64,000 nt of DNA from Piscinibacter sp. HJYY11 (GCF_016735515.1 NZ_JAERQZ010000001.1:1984001-2048000); one strand, 5' to 3'. Numbered from the stretch's first letter, positions 17,029 through 26,484 are shown. Notes: a model not told the origin generated them from the letters alone. Program-made: numbers and translations.

Positions 17029-17904
17029 ATGCTCAACCGACCCCTTCTCGCCCTCGTCCTGGCCTCCCTCGCCTTCACCGCCAGCGCGGCAGACCCGATC
17101 CCCATGCGGGTCAGCGAACTGCTGCAATCCGAACGGGCCAGGCAGTTTCTCGACCCCGACGTCAAGCTCTACTGGGGCGACGAGGCCACGCCGCCCCTGC
17201 TGGAGATCTCGCGCGAAGACGTCAACACGGGCATCAGCCTGAGCGGCAAGGTGTTCTCCGCCGGCACGCGGGAGCACTGCGTGGCGGCCTTCGAGAACGC
17301 ACTCGATTCGATGATCCGCCATGCCCGCAACCTGGGCTACGACGTGGTGTTCAACATCCGCGTCGGCCAAGGCAAGGGGGTTCCCACCGAATCGCAGACC
17401 TTCTCGTGCACTCCTGCCTACCGGGCGACGGACATCCGCATCTGGAGCTCGTTCGGCATGACCGAGGCCGCCGCGCAACGCTTCGCGGACGCCCAGAAGC
17501 AATTGGCCACGCTGCCAGCACGCGCGCCCGCGAAGGACGCCATTTTCATGCCGCTCGCACCGGTGCAGGCCAGCCCGGAGCTCAAGAAGATCCTCGGCCG
17601 CCACGTCAGAGCCTATTGGGGCACCGACGCGCCCACGTACGACGAGCGGACCAACAGCCCCTACGAGTACACCGAGTACGCCGAGACCGCCGGCCGCGCC
17701 CCCGAGGAAGCCTGCCGGCAGGCCACGCTCAAGGCACTCGGGGCCATGGTCAAGGAAGCGCGCAAGGAAGACTTCGATTCGCTCGTCCGCATCCGCAGCT
17801 ATCACAACGGGCAGCTCACGCCCGCCCCCACCGACATCGAATGCGAGGTCGGCAAGAAGTGGGCAAGCGTCACGTTGAGAGCCTACATGGCCAACAGGAA
17901 ATAG
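17029..17904 (+). CDS. Exported protein with two tandem YbjQ-like domains
   Basis: Protein of 291 aa with a signal peptide ending near ASA (residue 20). Two related halves are visible. Half one has VKLYWGDEATPPLLEISRED, then a Cys in EHCVAAFENALDSM, LGYDVVFNIR and a Cys in SQTFSCTP. Half two has VRAYWGTDAPTYDERT, a Cys in EEACRQATLKALGAM, EDFDSLVRIRSYHNG and a Cys in DIECEVGKKWASV. Each half resembles a small betaproteobacterial family often mislabelled excinuclease ATPase subunit. The duplicated cysteine pair suggests one disulfide per domain in the periplasm. Function unknown. Confidence 0.7.
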   Translation: MLNRPLLALVLASLAFTASAADPIPMRVSELLQSERARQFLDPDVKLYWGDEATPPLLEISREDVNTGISLSGKVFSAGTREHCVAAFENALDSMIRHARNLGYDVVFNIRVGQGKGVPTESQTFSCTPAYRATDIRIWSSFGMTEAAAQRFADAQKQLATLPARAPAKDAIFMPLAPVQASPELKKILGRHVRAYWGTDAPTYDERTNSPYEYTEYAETAGRAPEEACRQATLKALGAMVKEARKEDFDSLVRIRSYHNGQLTPAPTDIECEVGKKWASVTLRAYMANRK

Positions 17905-17908
17905 CACC

Positions 17909-18568
17909 ATGCCTGCACGCCCCCAGCACCACGAGATCGACCACCGCACCATCAAGCTGCTCGTCGGCGTGATCGCGATCACGCTGTCGTGGCTGACGAG
18001 TGCGTTTGCCAACAACACGCTCACCTCCATCAGCGCCGCCTACTTCGAGAACGGCTGGTCGCAGGTGATCTTCATCGGCTTCCTGTTCGCCATCTCGGCG
18101 CTCATGCTGGCCTACAACGGCTACACCAAGGTGGAGATGGTGCTGTGCAAGGTGGCGGCGCTGTGCGGCGTCATCATCGCGATGTTTCCCTGCCGCTGTG
18201 TCAACCGCGACGAAATCATCGAGGGCGTGCACGGCGGCGCGGCGATCGTGCTGTTCCTCATCCTCGCGTACCTGTGCTGGGGCTTCTTTCACCGTGCACG
18301 GGCCAAGCACAACAGGCGCGCCAACGTGCGCTCGTGGATCTATGCGGGCTGCGGCATCGCGATGCTGCTGTCCATCGGCTCGCTCGCGATCGAGACCTTC
18401 ACGCAAGGCGGCATGACGCAGCACGTGCACAGCCGCTTCGTGTTCTACGGCGAGGCGCTCGGCCTGGTGGCCTTCGGCGTCTCGTGGCTGACGGCCAGCC
18501 GCACACTGCCCTTTCTGACGGGCAAGGAAGAGCGCTTCTCTCCCTTGCGTCCTGACAACCCGGATTGA
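17909..18568 (+). CDS. Six-helix integral membrane protein of unknown function
   Basis: Protein of 219 aa with about six hydrophobic segments. A conserved-looking cytoplasmic or periplasmic loop MFPCRCVNRDEIIEGVHGG holds a CxC pair and an acidic cluster, and VHSRFVFYGEALGLVAFG lies near the C-terminus. It starts 4 nt after the preceding stop, so it is co-expressed with the tandem-domain exported protein. I do not recognise the family with confidence; DUF998-like proteins share this general layout. Confidence 0.6.
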   Translation: MPARPQHHEIDHRTIKLLVGVIAITLSWLTSAFANNTLTSISAAYFENGWSQVIFIGFLFAISALMLAYNGYTKVEMVLCKVAALCGVIIAMFPCRCVNRDEIIEGVHGGAAIVLFLILAYLCWGFFHRARAKHNRRANVRSWIYAGCGIAMLLSIGSLAIETFTQGGMTQHVHSRFVFYGEALGLVAFGVSWLTASRTLPFLTGKEERFSPLRPDNPD

Positions 18569-18574
18569 CGCCGC

Positions 18575-19567
18575 TCACCGCGCGGCCATCACCACCCGCG
18601 CCACCAGCAAGCGCACCGCCTGCATCTGTGCCATCGCCTTCTCGCCCGGCGGCGAGGTGGCCGCGGTGGCGACCACCAGCTTCAGCGAAGGCGCGAGCAG
18701 CGCCCACTGGCCGCCATAGCCGAGGCCCCAGACCAGCGGCACGCCCTGCAGCACACCGGTGAACCACAGGTGGCCATAGCCGATGCCTTGCATCGGGGCC
18801 TGCCGCCAGTCGGCCGGCCCGTGGGAACGCGTGCTCTCGGCCACCCAGTCGGCGGGCAGCACCTGCCGATCCTGCCAGCGGCCCTGCTGCAGGACCATCC
18901 ACGCAAGCTTGGCAAGGTCGCGCGGGCGCAGCGCAAGGCCGGCGTAGGCGAGCACACGGTCAAACCGGTCGCGCTGCCAGGCGAAGCGGCGGATGCCGAG
19001 CGGCGCGAAGAGGTCGCGCGCAGCGAGCGCAGACAGGCTCATGCCCTCGGCGCGCTGGAGGATGGGCGACAGCAGGCTGACCGCAGCATCGTTGTACGTC
19101 CATCCCGAGCGGGGCGGCGGCGTTCGCGGGGAGGCAAGCGCGCGCTGCACCGGATCGCGGGCGTTGAGCAACTCGGGCGAGCGCTCCACGTCGAAGGCCA
19201 TGCCGGTGCGCCCTTGCAGGATCTGCCGCAGCGTCACCCCGGCCAGGGGCGCACCGGGCCATTCGGCCGCTTCCGGCAGCAGGCGGTGCACCGGCTCGTC
19301 CAGGCCCGGGAGCGTGCCACGCGAAAGCGCCAGGCCCACCAGCATCGAGCTCACGCTCTTGGTGACCGAGTTGATGGGCAGCAGGTGCGAGGGCAATGCG
19401 CCATGGAAGTAGCGCTCGCCGATCAGCAGGCCCTCGCGCACGACGACGAGGCTCCTGAGCCCCGGCACATGCGCGCCATCGGCAAACACGCGCTCGAGCG
19501 CTGCCGATGCAACGCCATGCGCGCCGGGCAGGTCGGCCACCCAGTCGGTCTCGGTCACCTCCTGCAA
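18575..19567 (-). CDS. Serine hydrolase of the beta-lactamase / PBP class C family (5' end uncertain)
   Basis: About 330 aa. The nucleophile motif SxxK is in INSVTKSVSSML, the tyrosine motif in WTYNDAAVS and a GxG strand in GLGYGGQW, as in esterase/peptidase-like serine hydrolases. The frame stays open far upstream, but that part is shadow of tcuB. No ATG or recognisable signal peptide precedes the domain. TTG 19567, GTG 19558 and GTG 19540 are candidate starts. The missing N-terminal export signal suggests either a cytosolic enzyme or a 5' truncation or frameshift. It lies downstream of tcuB on the same strand. Confidence 0.65.
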   Translation of the reverse strand: MQEVTETDWVADLPGAHGVASAALERVFADGAHVPGLRSLVVVREGLLIGERYFHGALPSHLLPINSVTKSVSSMLVGLALSRGTLPGLDEPVHRLLPEAAEWPGAPLAGVTLRQILQGRTGMAFDVERSPELLNARDPVQRALASPRTPPPRSGWTYNDAAVSLLSPILQRAEGMSLSALAARDLFAPLGIRRFAWQRDRFDRVLAYAGLALRPRDLAKLAWMVLQQGRWQDRQVLPADWVAESTRSHGPADWRQAPMQGIGYGHLWFTGVLQGVPLVWGLGYGGQWALLAPSLKLVVATAATSPPGEKAMAQMQAVRLLVARVVMAAR

Positions 19568-19695
19568 GGTGACGGCATCGAAGCGCGAAGGCTGCAGGCG
19601 GCGCGGTGCAGCGCGGCGGTGTCGGGCAGGGGGCAAGCGGTGTGTTCCGGAAGTGGGCCCTGCCGCGCGGCAATCGCGGTGCCTGCACGCCAGCG

Positions 19696-20826
19696 CTACT
19701 CGCCCACCCCCACCGTATTGGGCTGCCGCTTCTCGATCGCCCACTTCAGCAAGGCGGCGACGCGGAACACCCCGTGCGCGAACTTGCCGTAGGGCAAGGT
19801 GAGGAAGAGCGCCATCACCGCCCCCAGGTGCACGCACAGCGCCAAGGGCAAGGCCGCGGTGCTGCGCACGAGCATCAGCACGAGGCCGCTCGACGCGGTG
19901 AGGAAAAGCAGCGCGATGAAGCCGCGGTCCATGGGGCGCTGCGCCACGTCGCCGTGTGTCGGGTGCCGCTTCAGGTTGAGCCACCCCAGACCGGCGGTGC
20001 CGATCACGAGCGAGACCCCGCCGGTGATGCCCAGCAGCTTCGGAAGACTCGTGACGCCATACGGCGCGGGCCAGCCGAAGAGGTAGTGGTAGAGCGTGGC
20101 CACGCAGGTCGCGGCGAAGCACAGCAGGAATCCGTAGAAGGTGAAATGGTGGAAGCGGCGCCGCGCGAGCGTGTAGCGGTCGTCGGCTTCGTTGCAGCCC
20201 TCGCCGTGCCCACCATCGAGATACCTGAGGCGCAGCGCATCGCGCGCGGCTTCGCCCACTGCCGGGCCCGACGCCTCGCCCGGCGAGATGCCGCGCCAGA
20301 AGTGCCGCACCGCCATCGCAAGGGCCAGCACGACGAAGGCGAACACCGGCGCGAAGAGACTCACCATCAGCCCGTGCGGAAACACCGCGTAGAAGTTGCC
20401 GCCGTCCACCCGCTGCCAGAAGCCGCCTTCGCGCATCACCGCGAGCACGAGGAAGAGCGCCAGCCCCGAGGCGAGTGCGAGCGACAGCACGAGCCCGTTG
20501 CGCTGGTAGAGCACACCGAGCGCCCGCGGCCACGCATGGCCGGCATAGGTCTCGCCGCGCACGCGCGCCATCGCCTGCGGCACGTTGACCGCGAACTCGT
20601 GCGGCGGCGCGTACTGGCAGGCGTGCAGGCAGGCACCGCAGTTGTGACAGAGGTTCGCGAGGTAGTCGACGTCGGCCGCGGGGAACGAGAGGCGGCGTGT
20701 CATCGCGGGGAAGACGGCGCAGAAGCCTTCGCAGTAGCGGCAGGCGTTGCAGATGGTCAGCACGCGGTCGACCTCGGCCTGTGCGGCACTCAGCGGCACG
20801 ATGGGGATGACCCGGCCCTCAGCCAT
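19696..20826 (-). CDS. tcuB: Tricarballylate utilisation 4Fe-4S membrane protein TcuB
   Basis: Protein of 376 aa. Two [4Fe-4S] motifs are visible: Cys26/29/32/36 ([11 protein letters not shown]) and Cys60/63/66/70 ([11 protein letters not shown]). They are followed by several transmembrane helices with histidines ([18 protein letters not shown]) suited to heme. In Salmonella, TcuB reoxidises the flavin of TcuA and passes electrons to the quinone pool. Its start overlaps the end of tcuA by 8 nt. The dicarboxylate transporter TcuC and regulator TcuR are not adjacent. Confidence 0.9.
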   Translation of the reverse strand: MAEGRVIPIVPLSAAQAEVDRVLTICNACRYCEGFCAVFPAMTRRLSFPAADVDYLANLCHNCGACLHACQYAPPHEFAVNVPQAMARVRGETYAGHAWPRALGVLYQRNGLVLSLALASGLALFLVLAVMREGGFWQRVDGGNFYAVFPHGLMVSLFAPVFAFVVLALAMAVRHFWRGISPGEASGPAVGEAARDALRLRYLDGGHGEGCNEADDRYTLARRRFHHFTFYGFLLCFAATCVATLYHYLFGWPAPYGVTSLPKLLGITGGVSLVIGTAGLGWLNLKRHPTHGDVAQRPMDRGFIALLFLTASSGLVLMLVRSTAALPLALCVHLGAVMALFLTLPYGKFAHGVFRVAALLKWAIEKRQPNTVGVGE

Positions 20827-22216
20827 GCACGCGCTCCCTCAGCGCGGCCCGCGCGGCGCTGGTGCCGGCGATGCGACCGAAGGCCGTGCCGATGCTCATG
20901 CCCACGCCGGCGGTGTAGCCCTGGCCAAGCACATTGCCGGCCATCATCTCGCCGGCCACGAAGAGGTTGCCGCTCGGCGTGCCGTCGAAGTGCACCGCCG
21001 CGTGCTCGTTGGTCTTGAGGCCGAGGTAGGTGAAGGTCACGCCGGGCTTGAGGGCGTAGCCGTGAAACGGAGGGGTGTCGAGCGGCAGCGCCCAGTGGGT
21101 CTTGGCAGGTGTCAGGCCTTCCGTGTGGCAGTCGTCGAGCACGGTGTGGTCGAAGGTTCCGGCGCGGCAGGCGGCGTTGTAGGCCTCGAGCGTCCGCATG
21201 AACGTGGCTTCGTCCAGGCCGAGTTGGCGTGCAAGCTCGGGCAGCGAGTCGGCCCGTACGCCTGGGAACACCGGTGGCATGAAACGCCCCACCGCCTTGG
21301 CGTCGATGATCGACCACGCGATCTGCCCCGGCTGCTGCGCCACGAGCCGGCCCCAGATCGCGTAGCGCTTGGGCCAGAAGTCTTCGCCCTCGTCGTAGAA
21401 GCGCTTCGCCTCGCGGTTGACCACCACGCCGAGCGAGACGCAATCGATGCGGGTGCAGATGCCGCCGTCGTAGAGCGGCGCGCGCGCATCGATCGCCACC
21501 ATGTGGGCCTGCGTCGGGTCGCCGATCGCGTCGGCGCCGCAGTCGATCAGGTGCTTGAGCAACACGCCGCGGTTGAAGCGCGAACCGCGGATCAGGAAGT
21601 TGTCGGCGGGCCATTCGCCGCGTGCGTTCTGCCCCCAGGCCTCGCGCAGCCACTCGCGGTTGGACTCGAAACCTCCGGCCGCGAGCACGCAGGCTTTCGC
21701 AGCGAAGCGCCGCTCGCCTGCACAAGCAGCGACGAAGCGGCCGTCCTGCAGCTCGAGGCGGTCGATGGGCGTCTCGTAGCGCACCGTCACCCCGAGCCGC
21801 TCGGCGCTGCGGTAGTAGGCATTGACGAGGGCCTTGCCGCCGCCCATGAAGAAGGCGTTGGTGCGCGCGGTGTGCAGCGCCCCCGAGAGCGAGGGCTGGA
21901 AACGCACGCCATGCGATCGCATCCAGTCGCGGCAGCTCGACGACGCACGGATCGCCAGGCGCGCCAGGTGCTCGTCGGTCTTGCCCCCGGTGACCTTCAG
22001 CAGGTCTTGCCAGAACTCCTCTTCGGGATAGGCCTCGACCAGCACGTCCTGCGGCGCATCGTGCATGCAGCGCAGGTTGCGCACATGCGGGGAGTTGCCG
22101 CCGCGCCACTCACGCGGGGCGGCTTCGAGCATCAGCACCGAGGCGCCCGCCTCGCGCGCCATCAGCGCGGCACACAAGGCAGCGTTGCCGCCGCCGACCA
22201 CGAGCACATCGACCAT
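20819..22216 (-). CDS. tcuA: FAD-dependent tricarballylate dehydrogenase TcuA
   Basis: Protein of 465 aa from the fumarate-reductase flavoprotein family. The N-terminal dinucleotide motif [20 protein letters not shown] is at residues 5-25. A substrate-region motif [20 protein letters not shown] and a C-terminal [23 protein letters not shown]-binding motif are present. The established reaction of the family is oxidation of tricarballylate to cis-aconitate. It overlaps tcuB and follows a Bug-type binding-protein gene that probably supplies the tricarboxylate uptake function. A 19-nt palindrome lies 55 nt before its start. Confidence 0.9.
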   Translation of the reverse strand: MVDVLVVGGGNAALCAALMAREAGASVLMLEAAPREWRGGNSPHVRNLRCMHDAPQDVLVEAYPEEEFWQDLLKVTGGKTDEHLARLAIRASSSCRDWMRSHGVRFQPSLSGALHTARTNAFFMGGGKALVNAYYRSAERLGVTVRYETPIDRLELQDGRFVAACAGERRFAAKACVLAAGGFESNREWLREAWGQNARGEWPADNFLIRGSRFNRGVLLKHLIDCGADAIGDPTQAHMVAIDARAPLYDGGICTRIDCVSLGVVVNREAKRFYDEGEDFWPKRYAIWGRLVAQQPGQIAWSIIDAKAVGRFMPPVFPGVRADSLPELARQLGLDEATFMRTLEAYNAACRAGTFDHTVLDDCHTEGLTPAKTHWALPLDTPPFHGYALKPGVTFTYLGLKTNEHAAVHFDGTPSGNLFVAGEMMAGNVLGQGYTAGVGMSIGTAFGRIAGTSAARAALRERVHG

Positions 22217-22271
22217 GGTCGCACTCTAGGCGCGCGGCCCCGGCGGCGCTAGACGGCGCCCGGGCAAGCCC

Positions 22272-22290
22272 TCTTCACGGACCGTGAAGA
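22272..22290. promoter_or_regulatory. Perfect 19-nt palindrome between the Bug gene and tcuA
   Basis: TCTTCACGGACCGTGAAGA is a perfect odd palindrome centred on position 22281. It lies 8 nt after the Bug stop and 55 nt upstream of tcuA. It could be an operator for tcuAB or a hairpin ending the Bug transcript. There is no U-run after it on the minus strand, which favours the operator or mRNA-processing reading. Confidence 0.5.
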
Positions 22291-22298
22291 CAGGCCGG

Positions 22299-23285
22299 TC
22301 ACTCCGGCTCGATCCTGGCCGCGCGGATCACGGCGCTCCAGCGGTCGATCTCGCTCGCGAGCAGCTTCTCCAGCTCGGCGGGCGAGCTGGCCGCCACGCG
22401 CATGCCCAGCCTGGCGAGCTTGTCGCGCACCGCCGGCGAGGCCACTGCCTCGCGCGCTGCGCGGTTGAGCACCTCCACCACCGCGGCCGGCGTGCCGGCC
22501 GGCGCCGCGAGCGCATTCCACGACGCCACGTTGTAGCCCGCCACGCCGGCTTCCATGGCGGTCGGCACCTCGGGCAGCGCGGGGTTGCGCTTGTCGCCCG
22601 ACACCGCGAGCGCCTTGACCACACCCGCCTGCACCTGCGGCAGCATCGGCCCGAGGATCTCGAATGCCACATCGATCTCGCCGCCGCGCAAGGCGGTCAG
22701 CACCGCCGGGCTGCCCTTGTAGGGGATGAGCGCCACCTCGAGACCGGCCACCGTCTCGAAGAGCTTGGCTGCGAGGTGCTGCGTGCTGCCGGCCGCGATC
22801 GTGCCGACGTTGAGCTTGCCCGGGTGGGCGCGGGCATAGGCCACCAGGTCCTTCAATGAGGCGAACTTCGACCCGCTGGCCACGAAGAGGCCGAGGTCGA
22901 AGTAGCCGAGCGTGCTGATGCCCACGAAGTCTTTCTTCGTGTCGTAGGGCAGCTTCTTGAAGAGGCCCACGCTCACCGCATTGCCGTTGCTCATCAGCAG
23001 CAGCGTGTGGCCATCGGGCTTGGCCGTCGCCACCGCCTGGCTCGCGACGATGCTGCCGGCGCTCGGCCGGTTGTCGACGATCACCGCCTGCCCGAGCTTC
23101 TGCGCCATCACCTCCGACACGGCACGCGCGGTGATGTCGGCAATGCCGCCGGGGGCGAAGGGCACGATGAGGGTGATCGGCTTGTCAGGGAACTTTGCCT
23201 GCGCCCGCGCGAGGCCGGGCAGTGCGGCGGCGCCCAGCAGTGCAACGGCGTGGCGGCGCCGGAGGGAGGGGAAGGTGCTGTTCAT
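22299..23285 (-). CDS. Tripartite tricarboxylate transporter (Bug/TctC) substrate-binding protein
   Basis: Protein of 328 aa with a signal peptide ending near ARA or AQA. Family-defining segments include KFPDKPITLIVPFAPGGIAD, VIVDNRPSAGSIVASQAVA, LLLMSNGNAVSVGLFKKLPY and the C-terminal LGMRVAASSPAELEKLLASE. Bug proteins bind a carboxylate in the periplasm and hand it to TctAB permeases, which are not in this window. Betaproteobacteria keep many orphan Bug genes. Its position just upstream of tcuAB makes tricarballylate or citrate the likely ligand. Confidence 0.92.
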   Translation of the reverse strand: MNSTFPSLRRRHAVALLGAAALPGLARAQAKFPDKPITLIVPFAPGGIADITARAVSEVMAQKLGQAVIVDNRPSAGSIVASQAVATAKPDGHTLLLMSNGNAVSVGLFKKLPYDTKKDFVGISTLGYFDLGLFVASGSKFASLKDLVAYARAHPGKLNVGTIAAGSTQHLAAKLFETVAGLEVALIPYKGSPAVLTALRGGEIDVAFEILGPMLPQVQAGVVKALAVSGDKRNPALPEVPTAMEAGVAGYNVASWNALAAPAGTPAAVVEVLNRAAREAVASPAVRDKLARLGMRVAASSPAELEKLLASEIDRWSAVIRAARIEPE

Positions 23286-23371
23286 GCCTGCCAGTATGGG
23301 CGCAAGCCTGGCGAATCCGTGCGGCGCGGCGCATCATCTCGCCTGTCTCGGCACCCTGCCCGCTTCACCCC

Positions 23372-24253
23372 ATGAACGCCATCCGCTTGCTGCTGCTCCC
23401 GCTTGGCCTCTGTCTCGCCCTGCTCGCCGGCTGTGCCAGCGCACCGGCCAAGGCCGACAAGGTGGCGCTCGTGATCGGCAATGCCGCGTACGACAACGTG
23501 GTGAGGCTCGTGAACCCGACGAACGATGCCGCCGACATGTGCGCGTCGCTGCGCAAGCTCGGCTTCAAGACCACCTGCGCCACCGACGTGCGCGACCGCG
23601 CCGAGTTCGACACGCTGGTGAAGGCCTACGTGGCCGCGCTCGATGCCGGCGCCGTGGGGGTCTTCTACTACTCGGGCCATGGCGTGCAGGCCGGACACGG
23701 CAACTACCTGATCCCCACGCAGGTGAAGCTCAAGTCGGCCACCGAAGACCCGACCAAGGTGCTCTACGCGGTCGACGATCTCTTCGACCGCCTGCGCCAG
23801 CGCCGCGCGCGTTTCCAGCTGGTGGTGCTCGATGCGTGCCGGGCCGACCTCTTCGAACAGGCCGAGCACAAGCCCGGCTCGCGCGTGGCCGCCGCGCCCC
23901 GCTCCGACCTCGTGCGCGCACTCGAGACCGTGGCCCGCGCGAGCAACGGGCTCGCGCCGATCAAGGACGCCCCGCCCGGCACCATCGTGCTCTATGCCAC
24001 CGCCTCGAAAGACCTCGCCTTCGACGGCGACGGCCGCAACGGCCCGCTCACCAAGCACATCCTCGCGCACATCGAGACCCGCGGCCTCTACGTCGAGGAG
24101 TTCATCAAGCGCGTGACGCTCGGCGTGGAGCAGGAGACCTTCCGCAAGTACCGCAAGCGCCAGACGCCGTTCATCTACGGCTCGTTCAGCGGCAAGTTCT
24201 GCTTCGCCGGCTGCCCGGGCGACAACGACGTGCCGGTGCCGCCGGCGTTCTGA
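23372..24253 (+). CDS. Caspase-fold lipoprotein
   Basis: Protein of 293 aa. A lipoprotein signal ends LLAGC with the lipidated Cys at 21, so it should be membrane-anchored in the periplasm. A caspase domain follows at once: KVALVIGNAAYDNVVRLVNP, catalytic His103 in YYSGHGVQAG and Cys156 in VVLDACRADL. Near the C-terminus FRKYRKRQTPFIYGSFSG is the usual end of the bacterial caspase domain. It is divergent from the Bug gene and convergent with a barrel-protein gene. This is the second caspase-fold gene in the window, with a different architecture from the one at 8990. Confidence 0.85.
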   Translation: MNAIRLLLLPLGLCLALLAGCASAPAKADKVALVIGNAAYDNVVRLVNPTNDAADMCASLRKLGFKTTCATDVRDRAEFDTLVKAYVAALDAGAVGVFYYSGHGVQAGHGNYLIPTQVKLKSATEDPTKVLYAVDDLFDRLRQRRARFQLVVLDACRADLFEQAEHKPGSRVAAAPRSDLVRALETVARASNGLAPIKDAPPGTIVLYATASKDLAFDGDGRNGPLTKHILAHIETRGLYVEEFIKRVTLGVEQETFRKYRKRQTPFIYGSFSGKFCFAGCPGDNDVPVPPAF

Positions 24254-24268
24254 TCAGAGGCTCGCGCG

Positions 24269-24961
24269 TCAGAACGTCGCGATGGCGCCGAAGGTGAAGC
24301 CTTGCGTGAGGTCGCGGCCGTCCTGGCTGGGCAGCGCGTCCTTCGAGGTGAGCACCTGCGTGCGGTAGCCGGCGGTCAGCGTCACCGCCTTGATGAAGGT
24401 GCCGGCGGGAATGGTGTAGGCCGCCCCCACCTCGCTGAGGCGGTAGTCGGCGTCGAACTTCACGTCGCTGCTGCCGGTGCTCTTCATCCAGCCCATGCCG
24501 AGCGAGCCATAGAGCGACCATCCCTGCCCGAGCGGCGCGGTACCGCTGATGCCGGCCACCGGGCCGTCGAGCGCATAGAGCAGGCTGCCGCGCTGCTCGA
24601 CTTTCTTGTAGCCGAGCGTGAGCGCCACGCCAGGCGTGACCGAATAGCCGAGGTTGATGTCGAACTCCTCGCGCTTGTCTCGCCGGCCGCCCAGCATCTC
24701 GTGCTCGGTCGACGGGTAGAGGCTCAACGACCCGGTGAAATCTCCCCAGCGCACGCTCAGCACCGGCAGCAGCACCAGCTTGTCCTTCGCCGGCACCTGG
24801 ATGACGACGGAGTCGCCGTTCTGGTCGAGCGTGTAGCTGAAGGTGTCCCACTGGGCCTGCCAGGCGCGCAGGCCGACCGAGACGGAGGGCCCCGACGACT
24901 GCGCATGGGTGAGGCCGCTGGCGAGCAGCACCGCGGCGGCAAGAACAGTCTTCTTCATCAT
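24269..24961 (-). CDS. Outer-membrane beta-barrel protein of unknown function
   Basis: Protein of 230 aa with a signal peptide ending THA (residue 20). Alternating amphipathic strands such as VSVGLRAWQAQWDTFSY and LTLGYKKVEQRGSLLYALDG are followed by ...LTQGFTFGAIATF, a phenylalanine C-terminus typical of outer-membrane barrels. AGGAG stands 7 nt before the ATG. The size suggests an 8-10 strand barrel. No family name could be assigned. Confidence 0.65.
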   Translation of the reverse strand: MMKKTVLAAAVLLASGLTHAQSSGPSVSVGLRAWQAQWDTFSYTLDQNGDSVVIQVPAKDKLVLLPVLSVRWGDFTGSLSLYPSTEHEMLGGRRDKREEFDINLGYSVTPGVALTLGYKKVEQRGSLLYALDGPVAGISGTAPLGQGWSLYGSLGMGWMKSTGSSDVKFDADYRLSEVGAAYTIPAGTFIKAVTLTAGYRTQVLTSKDALPSQDGRDLTQGFTFGAIATF

Positions 24962-25032
24962 GTGATGTCTCCTGTAGGCGCGCGGCTGCCACCATAGCGG
25001 GTTCGGCGAAGGGCCGCCACCGCTGATCTACG

Positions 25033-26442
25033 ATGCGGCCGATGCCGTTCTTCCTGCGACTCTTCCTGGTGCTCGCCGCAGGCCTGGTGTGGGCCACGGC
25101 GCAGGCGGCCGAGTTTGCCCACTACTACGAGTACGCGTTCTTCGTGCCCGGCTCGTCGACGCAGGACCTGGCCGCTCGAGGCAAGGCGGCGCTGCCGGTG
25201 CTGTCGCGCCATCGGCTGGTCGAGCCTGCCGTGCTGCTGCGCTGGGACGGCAAGGGCCTGCCACCGCTGGCCCTGGAGCGGCGCAGCATGCCGCTGGCCG
25301 AGGTGAGGCTGAACCGGCTCGGCGACACCGGCGAGCCGCTGGCCCAGCTGCTGCGCGTGCAACCGTGGGAGACGGTGGAGATGCTGGTGGTGATGGTCGG
25401 CGTGCCGGCACAGCTCGACGTGCCGGCCTACATCGAGGCGCTCGCGTCGAGCGTGGCGGTCGGCAAGGCGCTGCGCTCGCCGGCCTTTGCCGACATCGAG
25501 ACCGGCGACCTGCGTCGCCTCGACAACCTCGAAGCGCGCCTCCACGAAGGCCTGCGCGGCGGCCGCTGGCCGCTCTCGCCCAGCAACCCGCCACGCCTCA
25601 CCACGCTCGGCGGCATCACCGAATTCGAGGCGCTGCCGGACGATGGCCTGCGCACCCACGGCCTGCGCAAGCTTTGCCTGCCCGACCTCCTGCTCGAACG
25701 CACGACGCCCGGCCTGGCCCCTGAGTGGTTGATCGGCGCGGCCGGCAACCTGCTGATCGCGGGCAAGGTGCCACCGACCGCGGGCACGGTGATGACGCTG
25801 CGCACGGATGCGCGGGAGCTCGTCGCCGAATTGCGCAGCGCCGCCCGCCACGGCGGCACGGCGCAGCTGCGCCTTGTGAGAAGCGCGCTGCAGCCGGGCC
25901 CCGTGCTGCGCCTGGAGATCGAGGGCCCTCCCGGTGCGCACGAGTACGAGCGGCAGATGCTGTTCTTCGGGGCGCTGATGAAACCTCGCCATCCCGACCT
26001 CGCCGAAGGCCAGGAGCAAGCACTGCTGCGCGCGATCGCACAGGCGCGTGTGCGGGCCCGCGAGCTGCGCGACCGGCTCGACACGCTGCGTGCTGCAGGC
26101 ACCCGCGTGTTCTTTGCACGCCGCACCGAGATCCTGCTGACGCGGCTGCGCGAGGGCGAGCCGCCACCGCCTGTGTGGCATGAGTTCGTCGAATGGACCG
26201 ACGAGGGCCGCTTGCGCACCCACCGCTGGAAAGGCGACCCGCGCGACGGCGGCGTGGCCGAGCGGCGGCATGAGCCCGTGACCATCAAGGGACGGAGCAC
26301 GGCGTTCTTCGAGCTGGAGCTCCCGGAAGGCGAGGTGGACGACGTGCTCGTGGTCGATGCGCGCGGCCAGGCCAAGGGCGGCGAGGTGGTGGCGCTGATC
26401 CGGCAGATGGCCGGCGAGACGCCGAGCCGCCTGCGACGCTAG
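25033..26442 (+). CDS. Exported protein of unknown function, 469 aa
   Basis: A signal peptide (residues 4-25, ending AQAAEF) is followed by a mature part without membrane spans. A helical, charged stretch ALLRAIAQARVRARELRDRL sits near residue 340 and may be a short coiled coil. Late in the protein is FFELELPEGEVDDVLVVDARG. Composition and codon use match the neighbours. A second Met at 25042 is an alternative start. I do not recognise the family. It converges on the GST gene. Confidence 0.6.
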   Translation: MRPMPFFLRLFLVLAAGLVWATAQAAEFAHYYEYAFFVPGSSTQDLAARGKAALPVLSRHRLVEPAVLLRWDGKGLPPLALERRSMPLAEVRLNRLGDTGEPLAQLLRVQPWETVEMLVVMVGVPAQLDVPAYIEALASSVAVGKALRSPAFADIETGDLRRLDNLEARLHEGLRGGRWPLSPSNPPRLTTLGGITEFEALPDDGLRTHGLRKLCLPDLLLERTTPGLAPEWLIGAAGNLLIAGKVPPTAGTVMTLRTDARELVAELRSAARHGGTAQLRLVRSALQPGPVLRLEIEGPPGAHEYERQMLFFGALMKPRHPDLAEGQEQALLRAIAQARVRARELRDRLDTLRAAGTRVFFARRTEILLTRLREGEPPPPVWHEFVEWTDEGRLRTHRWKGDPRDGGVAERRHEPVTIKGRSTAFFELELPEGEVDDVLVVDARGQAKGGEVVALIRQMAGETPSRLRR

Positions 26443-26484
26443 CGCGCCCGCCAGCGCCTGACGTGGCGGGTGCCACGGCGCATG

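Noticed and set aside
18575..20533. 652-codon frame ending in the serine hydrolase
   Set aside because: The first half is an out-of-frame reading of tcuB and not a fusion.
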